A DNA stretch of 64,000 nucleotides from Fratercula arctica (lineage: Eukaryota > Chordata > Aves > Charadriiformes > Alcidae). Where the stretch lies: NCBI GenBank assembly GCA_947846985.1, contig CANTUZ010000004.1, positions 55,529,672-55,593,671 of the forward strand, given 5' to 3'. Each line of letters opens with the position of its first letter. Positions within the stretch are counted from its first letter, which is position 1. A program made the position numbers and the translations under genes. The notes below the pieces were generated by a model. The model was not told where the DNA came from, made no database searches, and saw only the letters and a program-made list of their open reading frames with translations. Below are positions 50,301-62,600 of the stretch, piece after piece.

Positions 50301-50488
50301 AGCATTTAGCCCACAGAGCTGGTAGCAGCCCATGGTGACAACCACGGTAATGACCTGCCATCGCACAGCACGGGTTCTCAGAAGCTGAAGTATCGACACT
50401 AACTTGGTGTTTCTTTGGACTCGAGACTCTGCCAAAACTTCTTCTATTTCATGAGACACGTCGTCTTTCCCAAGGAAGGTCTGAAATG
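50301..50488 (-). CDS. SLC2A9: SLC2A9 (GLUT9) coding exon, second in window: intracellular loop and start of helix 7
   Basis: This exon is 188 bp, entering with two bases that complete an Ala codon and ending in phase 0. Its product runs [19 protein letters not shown], then [18 protein letters not shown], then [19 protein letters not shown] and LNA. This corresponds to about human GLUT9 residues 272-334, including the central cytoplasmic helical domain and the first part of transmembrane helix 7. The QLCGLNA stretch is the class II GLUT version of the helix 7 QLSG-type motif. The codon at 50457-50459 (GTG, Val) aligns with human V282, a site of a common urate-associated polymorphism. The acceptor is ctttgtag before CATTTC and the donor is AATGCT followed by gtaagt. 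The exon is 9.0 kb downstream of the previous one. Confidence 0.96.
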
Positions 50489-53400
50489 CTACAAAGAGAG
50501 GACACGTACTTTAGGCCAGACACTTGGCACTATCTGCATTTATAAGAGACTTGTTCCATAGAAATGGAAATGTGTGACACAAACAGGAGCCATACATGAG
50601 CTACAACTTAATTATTCTTCTGCACAACAATATCATTCTGCTGCGGGTATGATCTGTCTCCTCCCTGCACCTGGTCTCAGAAGCTGCAACAAGAATATAT
50701 AAATTGCTTGGCACCCTACCAGATCTCTCCTTACATTGTTTCATATATAATATAGCCTAAGGTCCAGTGCAGAGTCAAAACCCTGCAAAAAAGGGGTTCA
50801 ATTGCAAAGCAGTTTTGAACATTATTTGACTTGGCTAATTTTGCAGCCTAACAACATATCACATTTTCTTGCTGTAGGTAGACTAGATGAGAAGTAATAA
50901 CATGTAAAAATGTACCTAAGTCTGGTAAACCAAGGAAAGGCAGACATTTGAAAGGAATAGCTATTACCCTTCATATTACCTCTTGTTTTCACTAGCATAC
51001 CGGCAAGAATTCACTTTGTCAAGATGATTAATATCAGAAAGAATTACCTAGAGCACTTTCTATTTGTCAACACTGGAGACACAGGAGTGAATTTACCTGG
51101 CAAATGTAAGCAAACAAACAACTTCATCTCCCCAGAAAAGTATACCATTTAGTATTATATTATCGCACATTGATGACTTACCGAGATATCCTTCCACTGT
51201 GAATAATAAAAGCTTTCCATCTCACAACTGCTTCAAGAGGTACTACAAACAGATACCTCCTAATGGAGATGATGTATCTCCACCAACCTTGTTTTACAGA
51301 TACCGTATATGCTGATGATAATTTCATCACAATCTTATGAACATACCCCAGGGGTTGGCTTTTTAAGAGACGTTCAAAATTCTCATCATCTTGGCATGAC
51401 TGCAGAAAAACAATTACATTACACATACCCCTGCAACAAGGCTTTGCGACCCAGTAGGATGCTAACTCTAAAAACAATCCTTTACACAGCGGGTCACTTA
51501 AAACTGTTATTTTTATTAGGTGAATAAGTCGATTTAGTTCTCCTAAGAGCAAAATCCATTTTTCTCTTATCCACACCTTTGCATAGTACTGCCTATAAAT
51601 AAATGGCCTTCACATTTCCCAGTAAGTATACATTGGTTTGGATCATAGAAAGGACTTGGACGGTTAAGAAAGCCAGAGACACTGACTAGTCATGATTAAA
51701 ACACCTGGACTCCATTTAGGTTTTCAAGTTATAAAATTTAACTTTACCCAGTAGGTGAAAAGGCCAAGTAGTGGCATTTCAATGTCGTGAGGGATTGGTC
51801 ACACAAATTAACTGGTGGCCCCCCGGAGCATCCCTCTCCGTCCCTTTGATGGATGTGCAATGCTGTGTGCTCTGCCTGGCTCCCAGTCTGGTGGCCCAGG
51901 GAACTAACTTGAGCTCTGGGCCCAGTTTTTCAGAGGCAGTTAGCACTTCTATTGCACTTTAATGGGGCTTATGTGACTCTGCTTAACAAGTAGGATGATT
52001 TTTTTTTTTTTTTTTAAGGGATGAACACTGATCACCTCCGGGTGCTGAATCAATTCATAACATTCATTTATTCTGATATCCACTTTCTCTCTTGGGAGAG
52101 GAAAGGTCAGAATTTTTAAATCCCTCAGAAACAGCATGAGATTTATCTTTTCACACAGGAATTACCATCGGAAACGAGCTAACAAATTTGGACCTCAGAG
52201 CCTAGCATTTAAGTTGCTGAGTTTTGTCCTTGTGCCACTGGCCACTTATTATTAAATGACATGCTAAATGCCTGCTTAAATGAATGTGATGTATTTAAAG
52301 GCTACGATAAGAAATGTGAGATTAGAACAATGTGTGACTATGGTAAATTAGTCAGTATCGCTGAAATTACACTTTCCTCAGTATTATTAGAGCACTGATA
52401 AAGAAAAATTCAGATAAAGATGAGAACAACCAGACATATATCACCGTACTCTTCTTTGAAAAGATTCTCTCAGATTTTTAAGCATCGGGTTTATCAGTGT
52501 AAATTAGGTCAGTGCACAATTTCCTTTCTTTTTCCTGTCCTTAGAATCCTCAGCATTACTGTAGGGCACACAAGTCAAAAATATAGGTGCAGTCAAGTAA
52601 AAAGAAAGCAATCTGTCTTTTCTGCAGAGGGAGCTTGCTATATGTCTAGAAGGACCAGGAAGTAAAAAACTGCAATTACCAAAATTACCAAGTACAAGGC
52701 TAGAAAAATCTAGACACCTGCTTTCTTTTTCTTCCCTCCATGGTGTTAGGACAGAGATGTAAATGCCACTAGGAAACTTTGACAGATGCTTAAAATTACC
52801 AACAAGCCAAGAAATGCTAAGAAAATGCTACGCTATATATGCATAGTTTTGAGCAGATAATACTCAGTCTTCTTGGAAAAACACATTTTCCTGCTGCTCA
52901 ACACATCTTTAATTTTCTTCCATTAACAGTTTTCAGTACAGTAAGAATCACAATTTTATACATAATCAATGTGGAAATAAATTCTGCATTAGCAGGGAGA
53001 TGGGAAAACTCAAAGGTCTTTCAATGTATGATGTTCAATTCTATTCATTTTACATTTTAAATCCCTGCATTATTGGCACTGAGAGGCACAACAGTCATTC
53101 CTCTCCCCACTGCAATGACTCATTTCCCACCGTGACTGGCTGCTTCTCTCTATAAGGAGGTCTTATTTCCGTGTCACACTTACAACTGTCTAAGGAGTTA
53201 CAGTTCGGGCAACTTTTAGACCTTTCCCAGATTTCTTTTTAATTCCCTTGGACCAGAAGGTCCTAGATGCTCAGCTTTCAAAAGCTGGTACACTGCCTTT
53301 ATAAATAGTAAAAGGAGTGGATAGTTCCAGTCAAGGGGAAAGGAGATAGGAAACCCTTCCATTTACACCACCAGCTTTTATTCATCTCAGCTAAGTGAAG

Positions 53401-56400
53401 GTGAAATATTTGAAAGTTGGTCAAAAGTCTGAAAAACATCAGGTCGGTACTGTCTTTAAAACCAATCAGGCCTTTAAATTAACTGAGGACAGACACTCAA
53501 GAGCTCAACTACATGGGGAATTACTAATTCTTTTTCTACTGTAGTACTTCCACGACTGTGAAAAGAAATCAGCTGTTATCATAAAGATCAAATTACCATG
53601 TAAACTTTGGGAAGCCATTTAAAAGGACCAAAAGGCTGTTGTATGGTTTACATAATGGAGCCAGCCCCAGGCAAGAGGAGGCAGAAAAAGAGAGTAGTCG
53701 TCACTGGTAGTAGTTTGGGCAACAGGGCTTATGTCTCTAAAAACTAAAAAAAAAAAATAAGAAGCTGCATAAGTATTACTATCATCTGTTTCCCATGGAC
53801 GTGTTCACTTGATTAAGTATAATAAACCCAGTGTCTTTAATAGAAAGCTATGTCTAAGCTCTGCTTAAGCAGTATCTTCTTTGGCCGCTGTGGGAGACAG
53901 AATGCTGGGCTGCACGGATGCAGTCAGGCATCTTTTGCTAATGTTGGCTGCTGTTCCGAGTGGTGGTAGATGTACAGGGTGCCTCGCTGTTTGCCTCAGC
54001 ACTTGCAAAAAGTTCACCCAACTTCAATGCTTTTGAATTGGATACATAGTAATTTCCCTGTAGTAACTCCATGTCAACACAAAAATAGTTGTCCACATGG
54101 AAAAAATTTAATTTTGTATACCACTAATTTTATTAGAGCACTGAATAGCCAGAAGAGATTTAAATGACTATTTAAATCTAGCAAAATATTAACTAACTAC
54201 TAGCATGTAGTGTAGCAAAGTTTAAGAACAAATCCCAAATTTGCTATTCCAATTCAGTAAGTATAACGGCAAGGAAAAGGCTTTAGGCTTTTCCCATGTG
54301 TGACCTCCTTCTAAGTAAAGGAACACACAGATCTTCTGTGAGTTATTATCCAGTTTGGGATTACATCTTTACCTGTTCTTATGTCTGGTTTCACAGACCA
54401 TCAACACAAAATAGGCCTGTTCAGGTTCACTTGAAACTAGCCAAGATATACAGATAAAACAAAATATCCACATGCCACCCTAAAATAACGCAAGAACTGG
54501 TAAACCAAGTTGTATCAAAGGTCCAGTGGACCAAGTATCCTTTGTGAAAGACAGGAGGTTTAAGAAAAGCTTAAAAACAACACAGACACACACACCATAA
54601 TTATTGTAGTTTTTGTCAGTCAGCAACCATCCGAGATGGAGCCTCTACCATGAGCCAGCAACTGTAGTAGTCATGGCTGACTCTTCCTCTCCAATAACCG
54701 TAGCTTATAATGCTTACAGAAAACACATATAAGCAAAAATAAATCATCCTCGTTGTCAGTCATAACAACTTCATTTAAGTCACTGGATTTGCAGCCATTT
54801 GTTCCTGCTGTAACTTTGGTTTTAATAGTGCTCCTGTCCACGTGGGCCCCATGAGTGTCTTCGTAAAAAAATTAACTACCTACTTTTTAAATTCAGGAAT
54901 GGTTTCACTGTTTTATCACATTAAAAGGTATTAACTCTAATCCATCTTTCCAAGAATTTAAATCTACACTTCTTGTTATACCTGGTGTAATGCTTCTTTC
55001 ATAACCACAGGAGTTTTAATGTATGACTGAGCATACTAGATGAACAGATTTTGTATGTCACCAACAGATGTTACTGTGACACTTTATCTAAGTTATTTGA
55101 CCCTTAAGACATAACAATATTCTTGTTCTCTGGCAAGCTGGGATGCCAGCTGAATTCCATTATTGATTTACATGACCTGCTACTGTAGCTGCATTGAAAA
55201 TGCAGGTTTATTCAAAAGAGACACACCAACTTCCCAACTGAAAGTGTTTACAATCAATGTTGTTAGTCATAAAAACATTTTATCACACTACTACGATTGT
55301 TTTTTTTTTTTTTATTTTGCATCATTGCCACAGTCACAGATCAGGTGTCCGCTTGGCATGCAACTAATAGACAACTAACGTCAAATTCCTGTCTTACTGT
55401 CCTAGCGCTTGAATGGTAAACCACCTGATGTAATTCTAGCACCAGGTTTTTCATTTTCTTCCTGTTTCTATCCCTGTTAGCCTTCACTCCCACTGCTCTC
55501 TAGCAACTGAATAACGATCTCCTTCCAAAGTCCTTCCCCTCAACCATTTAAATACTCATTTTTCCTCTGCTGTCTGGTGAGCATTATGAAGAAGGATCAT
55601 ACCAGTTAAATGTCAGGCATTTTTCTCCCTTCTGTTCTTACCAAGGGAGGAGAATGTTAGTTACGGGACCTGGGAGGAGAGCTGGGATGGTTCTACCCTC
55701 TCCCCATTAACAGACTTTTAGTTTCTTAAGCAAAGCAGCTTTACAGATTGTGCTGTTGCTCCAGTCAGCCGTTCTCCCCCCACAACACATAAATCAGTTC
55801 TCCCACCTTCAGCAGTGAGACAGGAATACGGGAGACAGCTCAGCTCCTGTTGGTCCCAGGGAGTAGGACACAGGATGGTGACCTCCAGGAAGACAAGTAG
55901 AGCTCGGCTGTTAGCATGGCTTTTGGCAGCAGACAACTGCAAGTCAGCCACCGCGTCCGTATGGCTGAGCAGCCAGACATCGGCTCAGCCACCTACAGCC
56001 TGCACCGCTTCCACTGCTATGAAGGGGAAAGCAGGGAACCAGGTAGATCCCTGTTAGTGGAGCTCTGGAGACATCACTCATCTGAGGCCTCAAATTCCTG
56101 CGCTCACGGAGTAGCTTCTTGGGCTAGAGCCCGCCTGCTGTAACCTCATCCTTCTCTCTGTTCATCACTTACACAACATGTTTTGGTCCTTCTCCCTCTT
56201 TCAGTCTCTTATTTGCCACTTAAAGGCGTCATGCTCTTTTACACCTCTGCCAAAAAAGAGAATGAGGCCACCTGTATTTTGGTAGTTATAGTCTGGTTAT
56301 CTCCTGAGGACAGAAGAAAAGGAGGGGATCAAAGCAGGAGCAGAATTTGGTGGAAACTCAATGACCTACATTATCCCACTGGATTTTTATTGCTCTAAAA

Positions 56401-59400
56401 CAATTAGGAAGATTAATGTTGGCATCTCCACTTTAGAAGCTTTGACATACACATACATTTTAGAGTATTTTATAAAGACTAATGCAGTCATCTGCCTTAA
56501 ATACAGCAGACCTTTTACAAATAACAGCTTTATATTTCTCCAACAAGATATAATCCACAGTGAAATGTATATTTGCATGAATAGCCTTGATCCGTTAGGG
56601 GAAAGAAAAGGGATTTAATCAGAAGAAAGACTTGCGCATTTCTAATATTAGTATGCAGATTTAACCTAAGAGGCAAATAATTCAAAAGCATTACTGTAGT
56701 CATCATTAAAATGGAGAATACTGAATTGTCATTATATGGTTTATAATCAGTAGCTTTTTTTAATAATGCACAAACTCCTCTGGCGTCCCTAATACTCAGG
56801 CTTTTCCTCCCCTGTTTCTGCAGATAATGCTAACATCCAGATGATTTTTCTTGACTGTTGATTCACAGTTATTGAAACTCCTGTTTTGTGAATTCCCTTC
56901 TCCACGTGCTTTCGTTATTCCACTGCATTACTCCAGATGCCCAAAACCTGGCTCATGCCTAATCTGGATTTCTCCACGTGCCCTGGGGTGGGGAGGAGGG
57001 CTCCAAACCCCCCATGCTGGTCTAGCATCACAAGTGTCTTCTGCCTGGTCATTCCATGAATCAACCAAACTCCCTCCCCACCTATCCACATGCAGAACAG
57101 AGATCCAAAGATACTATCACTTGCCAATCTACATTAGGAGCGAGGGGATTACAAAGGATGTGCAATGGTAAGAAAATTGTATGTGTTCCTAACGTGCTTC
57201 CTAACACGTGGATACTTCATAACACAGAAGTGTAAGACGATATGATCTATGCTGCCTTACAGGTGGATTTTATGGACTCCAAAATGATGTCTAAGAATCA
57301 TCCTTACCTATTTTGAACCTGATATCTTACACCTTGCCTGTGCAAACAATTCTGGAAGCACGGCTGCTTGATAGGCAAGGAACGTGAGGGGAATTCATGG
57401 GGATGTGTACACTTCACTGTCCTACCGTCCTCTGCAAACCCCTGTCTAGAATCATTGGTCTCTACCTGTTTGGAAAGCTCTGTAGACTACGCTGAAAATG
57501 AGTTTCACTCTGTACTACAACATAAATCAGTATTAGTTTTTTCTTTTAGAATTAATCAAGTCCAAAAGCTTCTACTGATAAGCAGTTACTTTGAGAAGTT
57601 TTTTATATCAGCCTCCTCTTTTTTCCTCAGAGTATCTAAATTTATAGTCTTTAAGGTGGCTCATGAAAGACACCTCATAATCAGAAAGTCAACTGCTCAA
57701 GTTCATTTCCCTTCAAATACCAAATAAGGTGTGGGTAACTTTGCTCTCTGATGTCTTCTACTCCAAAGTCCACCTCCAATGCTTCTAGATAAGCTTTCAA
57801 ACCATTTTCAGAACATGTATGCTGAAAACATCCCAGACTGCGGTTGGCCCATTACCAGCAACAGTAAATGGTGTGAATTTCAAGGCAGGTGGTATTAATT
57901 CACTGCCAATTTTTTGCAATTTTTAAACTCTACCTGGGAGAGGCCCAGCTTCACTGTCAGTGCTGTGGTTCCCAGGTTCTGTGGCAGTATTTCCAATAGA
58001 TCCCTACGCAACAAGCGCAACATTACGCATTGTCGATGCAGGCTCTTTGCCAGCCATAGCTCCAGAAATACATTTTACAATTTTATCATGTAGAAATGAG
58101 CCAGTTTAAACTTGGCACCCAAAGGCATTTCTTCCCAGCCCAGCTGTGGTGCAGCAGAAGTCACCACCCAACAGCCAGCCCCAAGCTGCCCACCACCGCT
58201 GGCTGCTCTGACCACAGCTGGCAGGCAAGCCCTTTCCTTCACTGACCCTGGAAAAGCTGTTCTCTGCCTCAACAAATCTCCGCTGACTCTGTAAAGCTAA
58301 AGAGCTATCCCCAAAGCCCTGCTGCTTTTGCGCTCTCCTTTTTTCTTTCTGTGGGTTTTTTTTTTTTTCTTTAAACACTCTACTGTATCTTTAAATGTTT
58401 CAGACCCCAACATTTACAAAATTCTTCATTCAACACCAAACTGAGACAACACGGGAGTCTCTAGCACGTCCTTTCTATTTCATAGTGCTCACCAGAACAA
58501 AAAAGGCCAGTTTTTCATTTCGCAGCAGAAGAAACAGTGTAGAGTGAGTTGCATTAATTTAATGCTAAAAGATTATTAAATTTAAGTTTCAGGGGCTGAT
58601 TCACACTTTGCAAGTAATTTTGCAAGCAACTAGTTAGTTAGTGACTGAAAATGTTAAGGGTTATATTCAACTGAAATTTTTACGAATAATTTTTAAAGCA
58701 CAGTTATGTTCTGCAAACATTCTGGTATTATAATCAGACTCCTTCCTTCTTTGTACAGTCCTATTTTTAATGTGTCCCTATGATAAGCAAAACCAAATTT
58801 TTCAACATTCTCTCAGCCATAACATGACGGCATATTGGAACTTAAAACTGACCATCGTAATTTTACTGGGGCAGACTATACAGCAGCTGTGATCACACAA
58901 GCAAATTATTTTATACATACAACCTAAAAAAAGAACAAATTATTCTGGTCTGGGTTTGTGGAACTGAAGCAAGCTATACAGAAGCACTGAAAATATTCAG
59001 TTAAATAGGTGTATGAGGTTTTTATTAGAAATACAAAGGTTATTGAGTTACAGAAGCACAGGGTCAAACACAGTGACTACTGAACAAAACCCAGCAACAG
59101 AATCAGCGTTTTTGCTAGCCAAATGGCAAAGACTGTAGATAAGGGAGAGTCGTGAAGACTGAAACCACCTTTCACCCCCAAATGAACCCTGAATACAGTG
59201 GCTGATGCACAGCAGCAGGATGATTTGGTTAGCTCTGTATCGCCATGCGTAATGCTACATAGGTTAGCTTGTTGGAGAATTTCATTTATTAAAAAAAATA
59301 AATCAAAGCAACAGCTATATTTACACACAAACAAAAAAGGTGAGGGAAAAATAACTGCCAAGAGATTCTCTCCTATGGGAACATTCTGCTTTTACTGTGC

Positions 59401-59471
59401 ATTAGAATTACATTCCAGCCTGCATCCCTACAATAAACAATCCTTTGTTGCAAGAAAATAACACATCATAC
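50489..59471 (-). other. SLC2A9: SLC2A9 intron of 8983 bp
   Basis: The intron runs between the helix 6 exon and the loop/helix 7 exon, with GT-AG ends. It has no recognised repeat family. It contains a T17 run at 51999-52015 and a T-rich tract near 55300. Two patches are richer in GC than their surroundings, at about 55800-56145 and 58100-58330. Open frames inside it, such as 132 codons at 51178-51576 on the minus strand, have no recognisable domains and are of a size expected by chance in AT-rich DNA. Confidence 0.85.
51999..52015 (+). repeat. Poly-T run of 17
   Basis: Uninterrupted T17 homopolymer in the 9.0-kb intron. Confidence 0.9.
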
Positions 59472-59604
59472 CTTTTTCTGCCTTGCTCGTGTTATGTTTT
59501 TCAAGTAGAAGGTAACGAGGACTTTCAGGAAGAAAAGGCAGAATCACGACTTGTATCAATGAAGGCACAATGATCGCTGCAAATAAGTAAGTCCACCGAG
59601 ATTC
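59472..59604 (-). CDS. SLC2A9: SLC2A9 (GLUT9) coding exon, first of six in window: helix 6 and PESPR motif
   Basis: This 133-bp exon starts in phase 0 and ends after the first base of a codon (44 codons plus 1 nt). It begins ESRWTYLFAAIIVP and continues through ILPFLPESPRYLLLEKHN. That matches human GLUT9 from about residue 228 (ESTWPYLF...) to the PDSPRYLLLEKHN segment. It encodes transmembrane helix 6 and the cytoplasmic PESPR motif typical of sugar-porter family MFS transporters. The acceptor reads tttgcag before GAATCT and the donor reads AAAAAG followed by gtatga, both on the minus strand. The trailing G joins CA of the next exon to give Ala. GLUT9 is a plasma-membrane facilitative carrier for urate and, more weakly, hexoses. 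The preceding exon, expected to encode the GQLLGLPELLGK-type helix 5 segment, was not found up to position 64000. Identification rests on remembered human sequence. Confidence 0.95.
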
Positions 59605-62600
59605 CTGCAAACGGATGCAAGATAAGTCAGTAATAATCTCCCACAGTGATATGAGGAAGAAAAATAGCTTTGATGGGAAACACGGTAACTTTTCATCATT
59701 CAAGATATTGTGTCAGTGAGAAGCGTGATGTCTTCTGCCTGAGCTTAGTAAGCAGTCTGAACACTTCCCCCTCAGATCACCTTACTGAAGGACCAAGGAA
59801 GACAGAATTCAAGCCATCAACTGATGGAGCATGAAAAGAGATAGGCAGGGAAGCTGGGAAACAGCAATACATAACATTTTTCCTTTCCTTCAGTGTCAAC
59901 AATTATACATGTAAAAATCTGATACATACTCAAATATATATTCTACAAGTCCTCCCCACTCACAGTAGTATCTATCGCTCATTACCTTCAAGAAACAGCA
60001 CAGTGCTATTTTCATATAGTTACATATACCTGCATGTTGTCTCTTAGTCCAATCTAATTGATCTTGAAAAAAAAAAACAGAATACACACATATATTTATA
60101 TATATTTGGCTCAGTCCTCTATTTGTCATAGTACAGGTAAAATCCTGATAACGCTTCAGCTAAGCTGCTTTTAACACAGTTTTGTGGTTCTTGGTATAAC
60201 ACAGGCAGTGACTGTTCAGCATTTCACAGCTGCTGGGAATGAATCAAGTTGGGCTGAGGTCTCACCACAAGCCTCTTCTACTTGGAAAAACACAACATTT
60301 GCCTTACAGGTACAACTAACACACGGTCGGTCAGTTTTCATTTCCATTCAGAAAAGACGACATATACAGTTCAACGCCATTACAGTGAAAGACAGCTATA
60401 AAATTTAATAGCAAACAAGCTACCTGGCTAACCAAAGCAAGGCTGTCTTTACGAATGTTTTCTCTTGCAGCCAATGACTCCCCCTCTTAAGCTGGCTTCC
60501 ATGCTAATTTAAGCAGAAGAAATGGGTTTCACCTATCCTCCTGCCCAAAATTACGGGACCTTAAAGAAGTCCTTTGGTTCTATGGTGGTGTAACTAAGAA
60601 TACTTAGAAAGATTATACAAAATATTAAGAAAAAATATACTGTTTCCCACTCTAAATTAGATAATGTAGCTCAGACGTTCAAATGAAACGCTGACAGCCC
60701 TGTTCCCAGGTCCACAAAATAGAAAGTACCTTTTCTATTGCCTTGCAAGTGATCTGCTGGAAGTCTCCAGCAACGACCTGAAACACAAGAGCCATCTGCG
60801 GTATCTCCCCCAAAGCAAAGCACCAATGACCCCTCTCTGTCAAGTCCCCCCTGCAGAAGCCAGGCAGTTTTCACCTGCCAGAGCCCCACCGCAGTGCAGG
60901 TGAAGAGCACAAGGTGCTGCACTAAACAATACCATTTACGTGAATCTACTCAACCACTGGCAGATTCCAGATACAACTTCACTTTGACAATTTTCTTTGA
61001 AATCAACTGAAACAAAGTTGTTAACATCCTCAAACATATTCATTGTTTAAAATGAGCTACAGAGGGCAATCTGACCAAAGCTTTTTCAGGAAAAGGCTGG
61101 GAAAGGTAGCAGAGAGCTCATCTCTGGGCTTACTCTCAAGACAGGACACTTTTAAGTAACTGAAGGAAAAAGGTGCCAGCAGTATTATTTTCTCCTGCAA
61201 AATGGCCCTCAATCTGCCCAGGTTCTTATAAGATGCCTTGTGTTCCAACTGAATGGCAAGATGAAATTTTTTAGCTGTTTTCTCCAAGTTCAGCATTCAT
61301 CTATTTAATTCAATGCTTTCTGATTTGAGACTTGGTTCTTAATTGAAAAGCCTGCTGAGACTTCAGCGGGCCTACTCTTCAGGCATCATGTCTAGCACAT
61401 TTTCAAAAGCTTGGCTAGATCAAAAGCGGACTGTGCTGCATCCTGGCTGACTGAGCTCCGAGTGGCACCTGGGGTTTGGATCCCGGCCCTCCATGAGAAT
61501 GCATCCATGCATTCAGAGTCCATGTTTCCCCAAAAAGAGCTGGATACGTTTTATTCCAATATAATTTTCCACAGTTAAATCAAAGGTCAAAAGCCCCCAG
61601 ACTACTTTCTGTTGATGGTTTTTATTTTACATTCTCCCACTTCAGCAATACAACATCTAAACCACAACTTACTACAGGCAATTTACAGCCTCAAACCTGA
61701 ACTAGCGCCTGAGATAACTTACTAATATAGAACACAGAATACGCAAGTTATCTCCTAATGAAACTCTTCACCTGCCCTTGAAGTGACAGGTTTGGGGTTA
61801 TTTTTTTTAATCTCCTGGGATGGGAAAACAACTTGAGAAAGGGATTTTTTCCATACAATTTAAAGTTCAAGGTTATAAAGTCTTCTTAGAGACTCCATTA
61901 CCACAAGGACTTCAAGATCCTATTTCTTCATTTTTTATTTTTTTTTAATGCAGTTGAGTGGAGAACTTTACCTAACGGAGGAGAACCATCAGTGGTTAAC
62001 AATCTATAAACAAACGAGTCTCAGTCTTATTTTAAAAACTAGAAAATTAAACTTGTGCTAAGGCTTCAAGATCAGTTAACAAATCACATTAAAAAATAGG
62101 TACCCATTTGTAAAGAATAACTTAAGAAAACTGGCAGTACAACTGATAAGTTTTACTCTATGTCTGCCTGGAATCCAACATTTCTTTCATACAAAGCCGT
62201 TACAATTTTTTTCATTGTTTTATTTAATCTCTATCATGATTTCCTATAATATAAATCCGCTTGCTATGTGCCACATAAAAAAGATTATAGGGTGGTAGAA
62301 CTTTTTACAATACTGCTAGATAAAAATCTTACTCGTGATCAGCACATCATATTTCCTGTAGTTTTTTCCACAATGCCAAGGACACCTTTTAAAGGCAAAA
62401 GAAAAAAAAATCTCTGCTCTATCTAGTTGTTGTTAATGTTCTGCCAACCTATGGAGACTTACTTGGAATAAGCTTTCACCCCTTTTAAAGTCTCCCATAG
62501 TATATGTTTTTTCACATTTCTCTCAACTCTTCTGAAAGCGTTATTTTGAAAAAGCTATGAACGAGACTGAAGTTCTGAACTTACCCTTCGCAATAACTAA

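Noticed and set aside
51178..51576. A 132-codon minus-strand open frame in the 9-kb intron
   Set aside because: No similarity to GLUT9 or to LINE proteins that I can see, no good splice sites at the edges, and its length fits chance.
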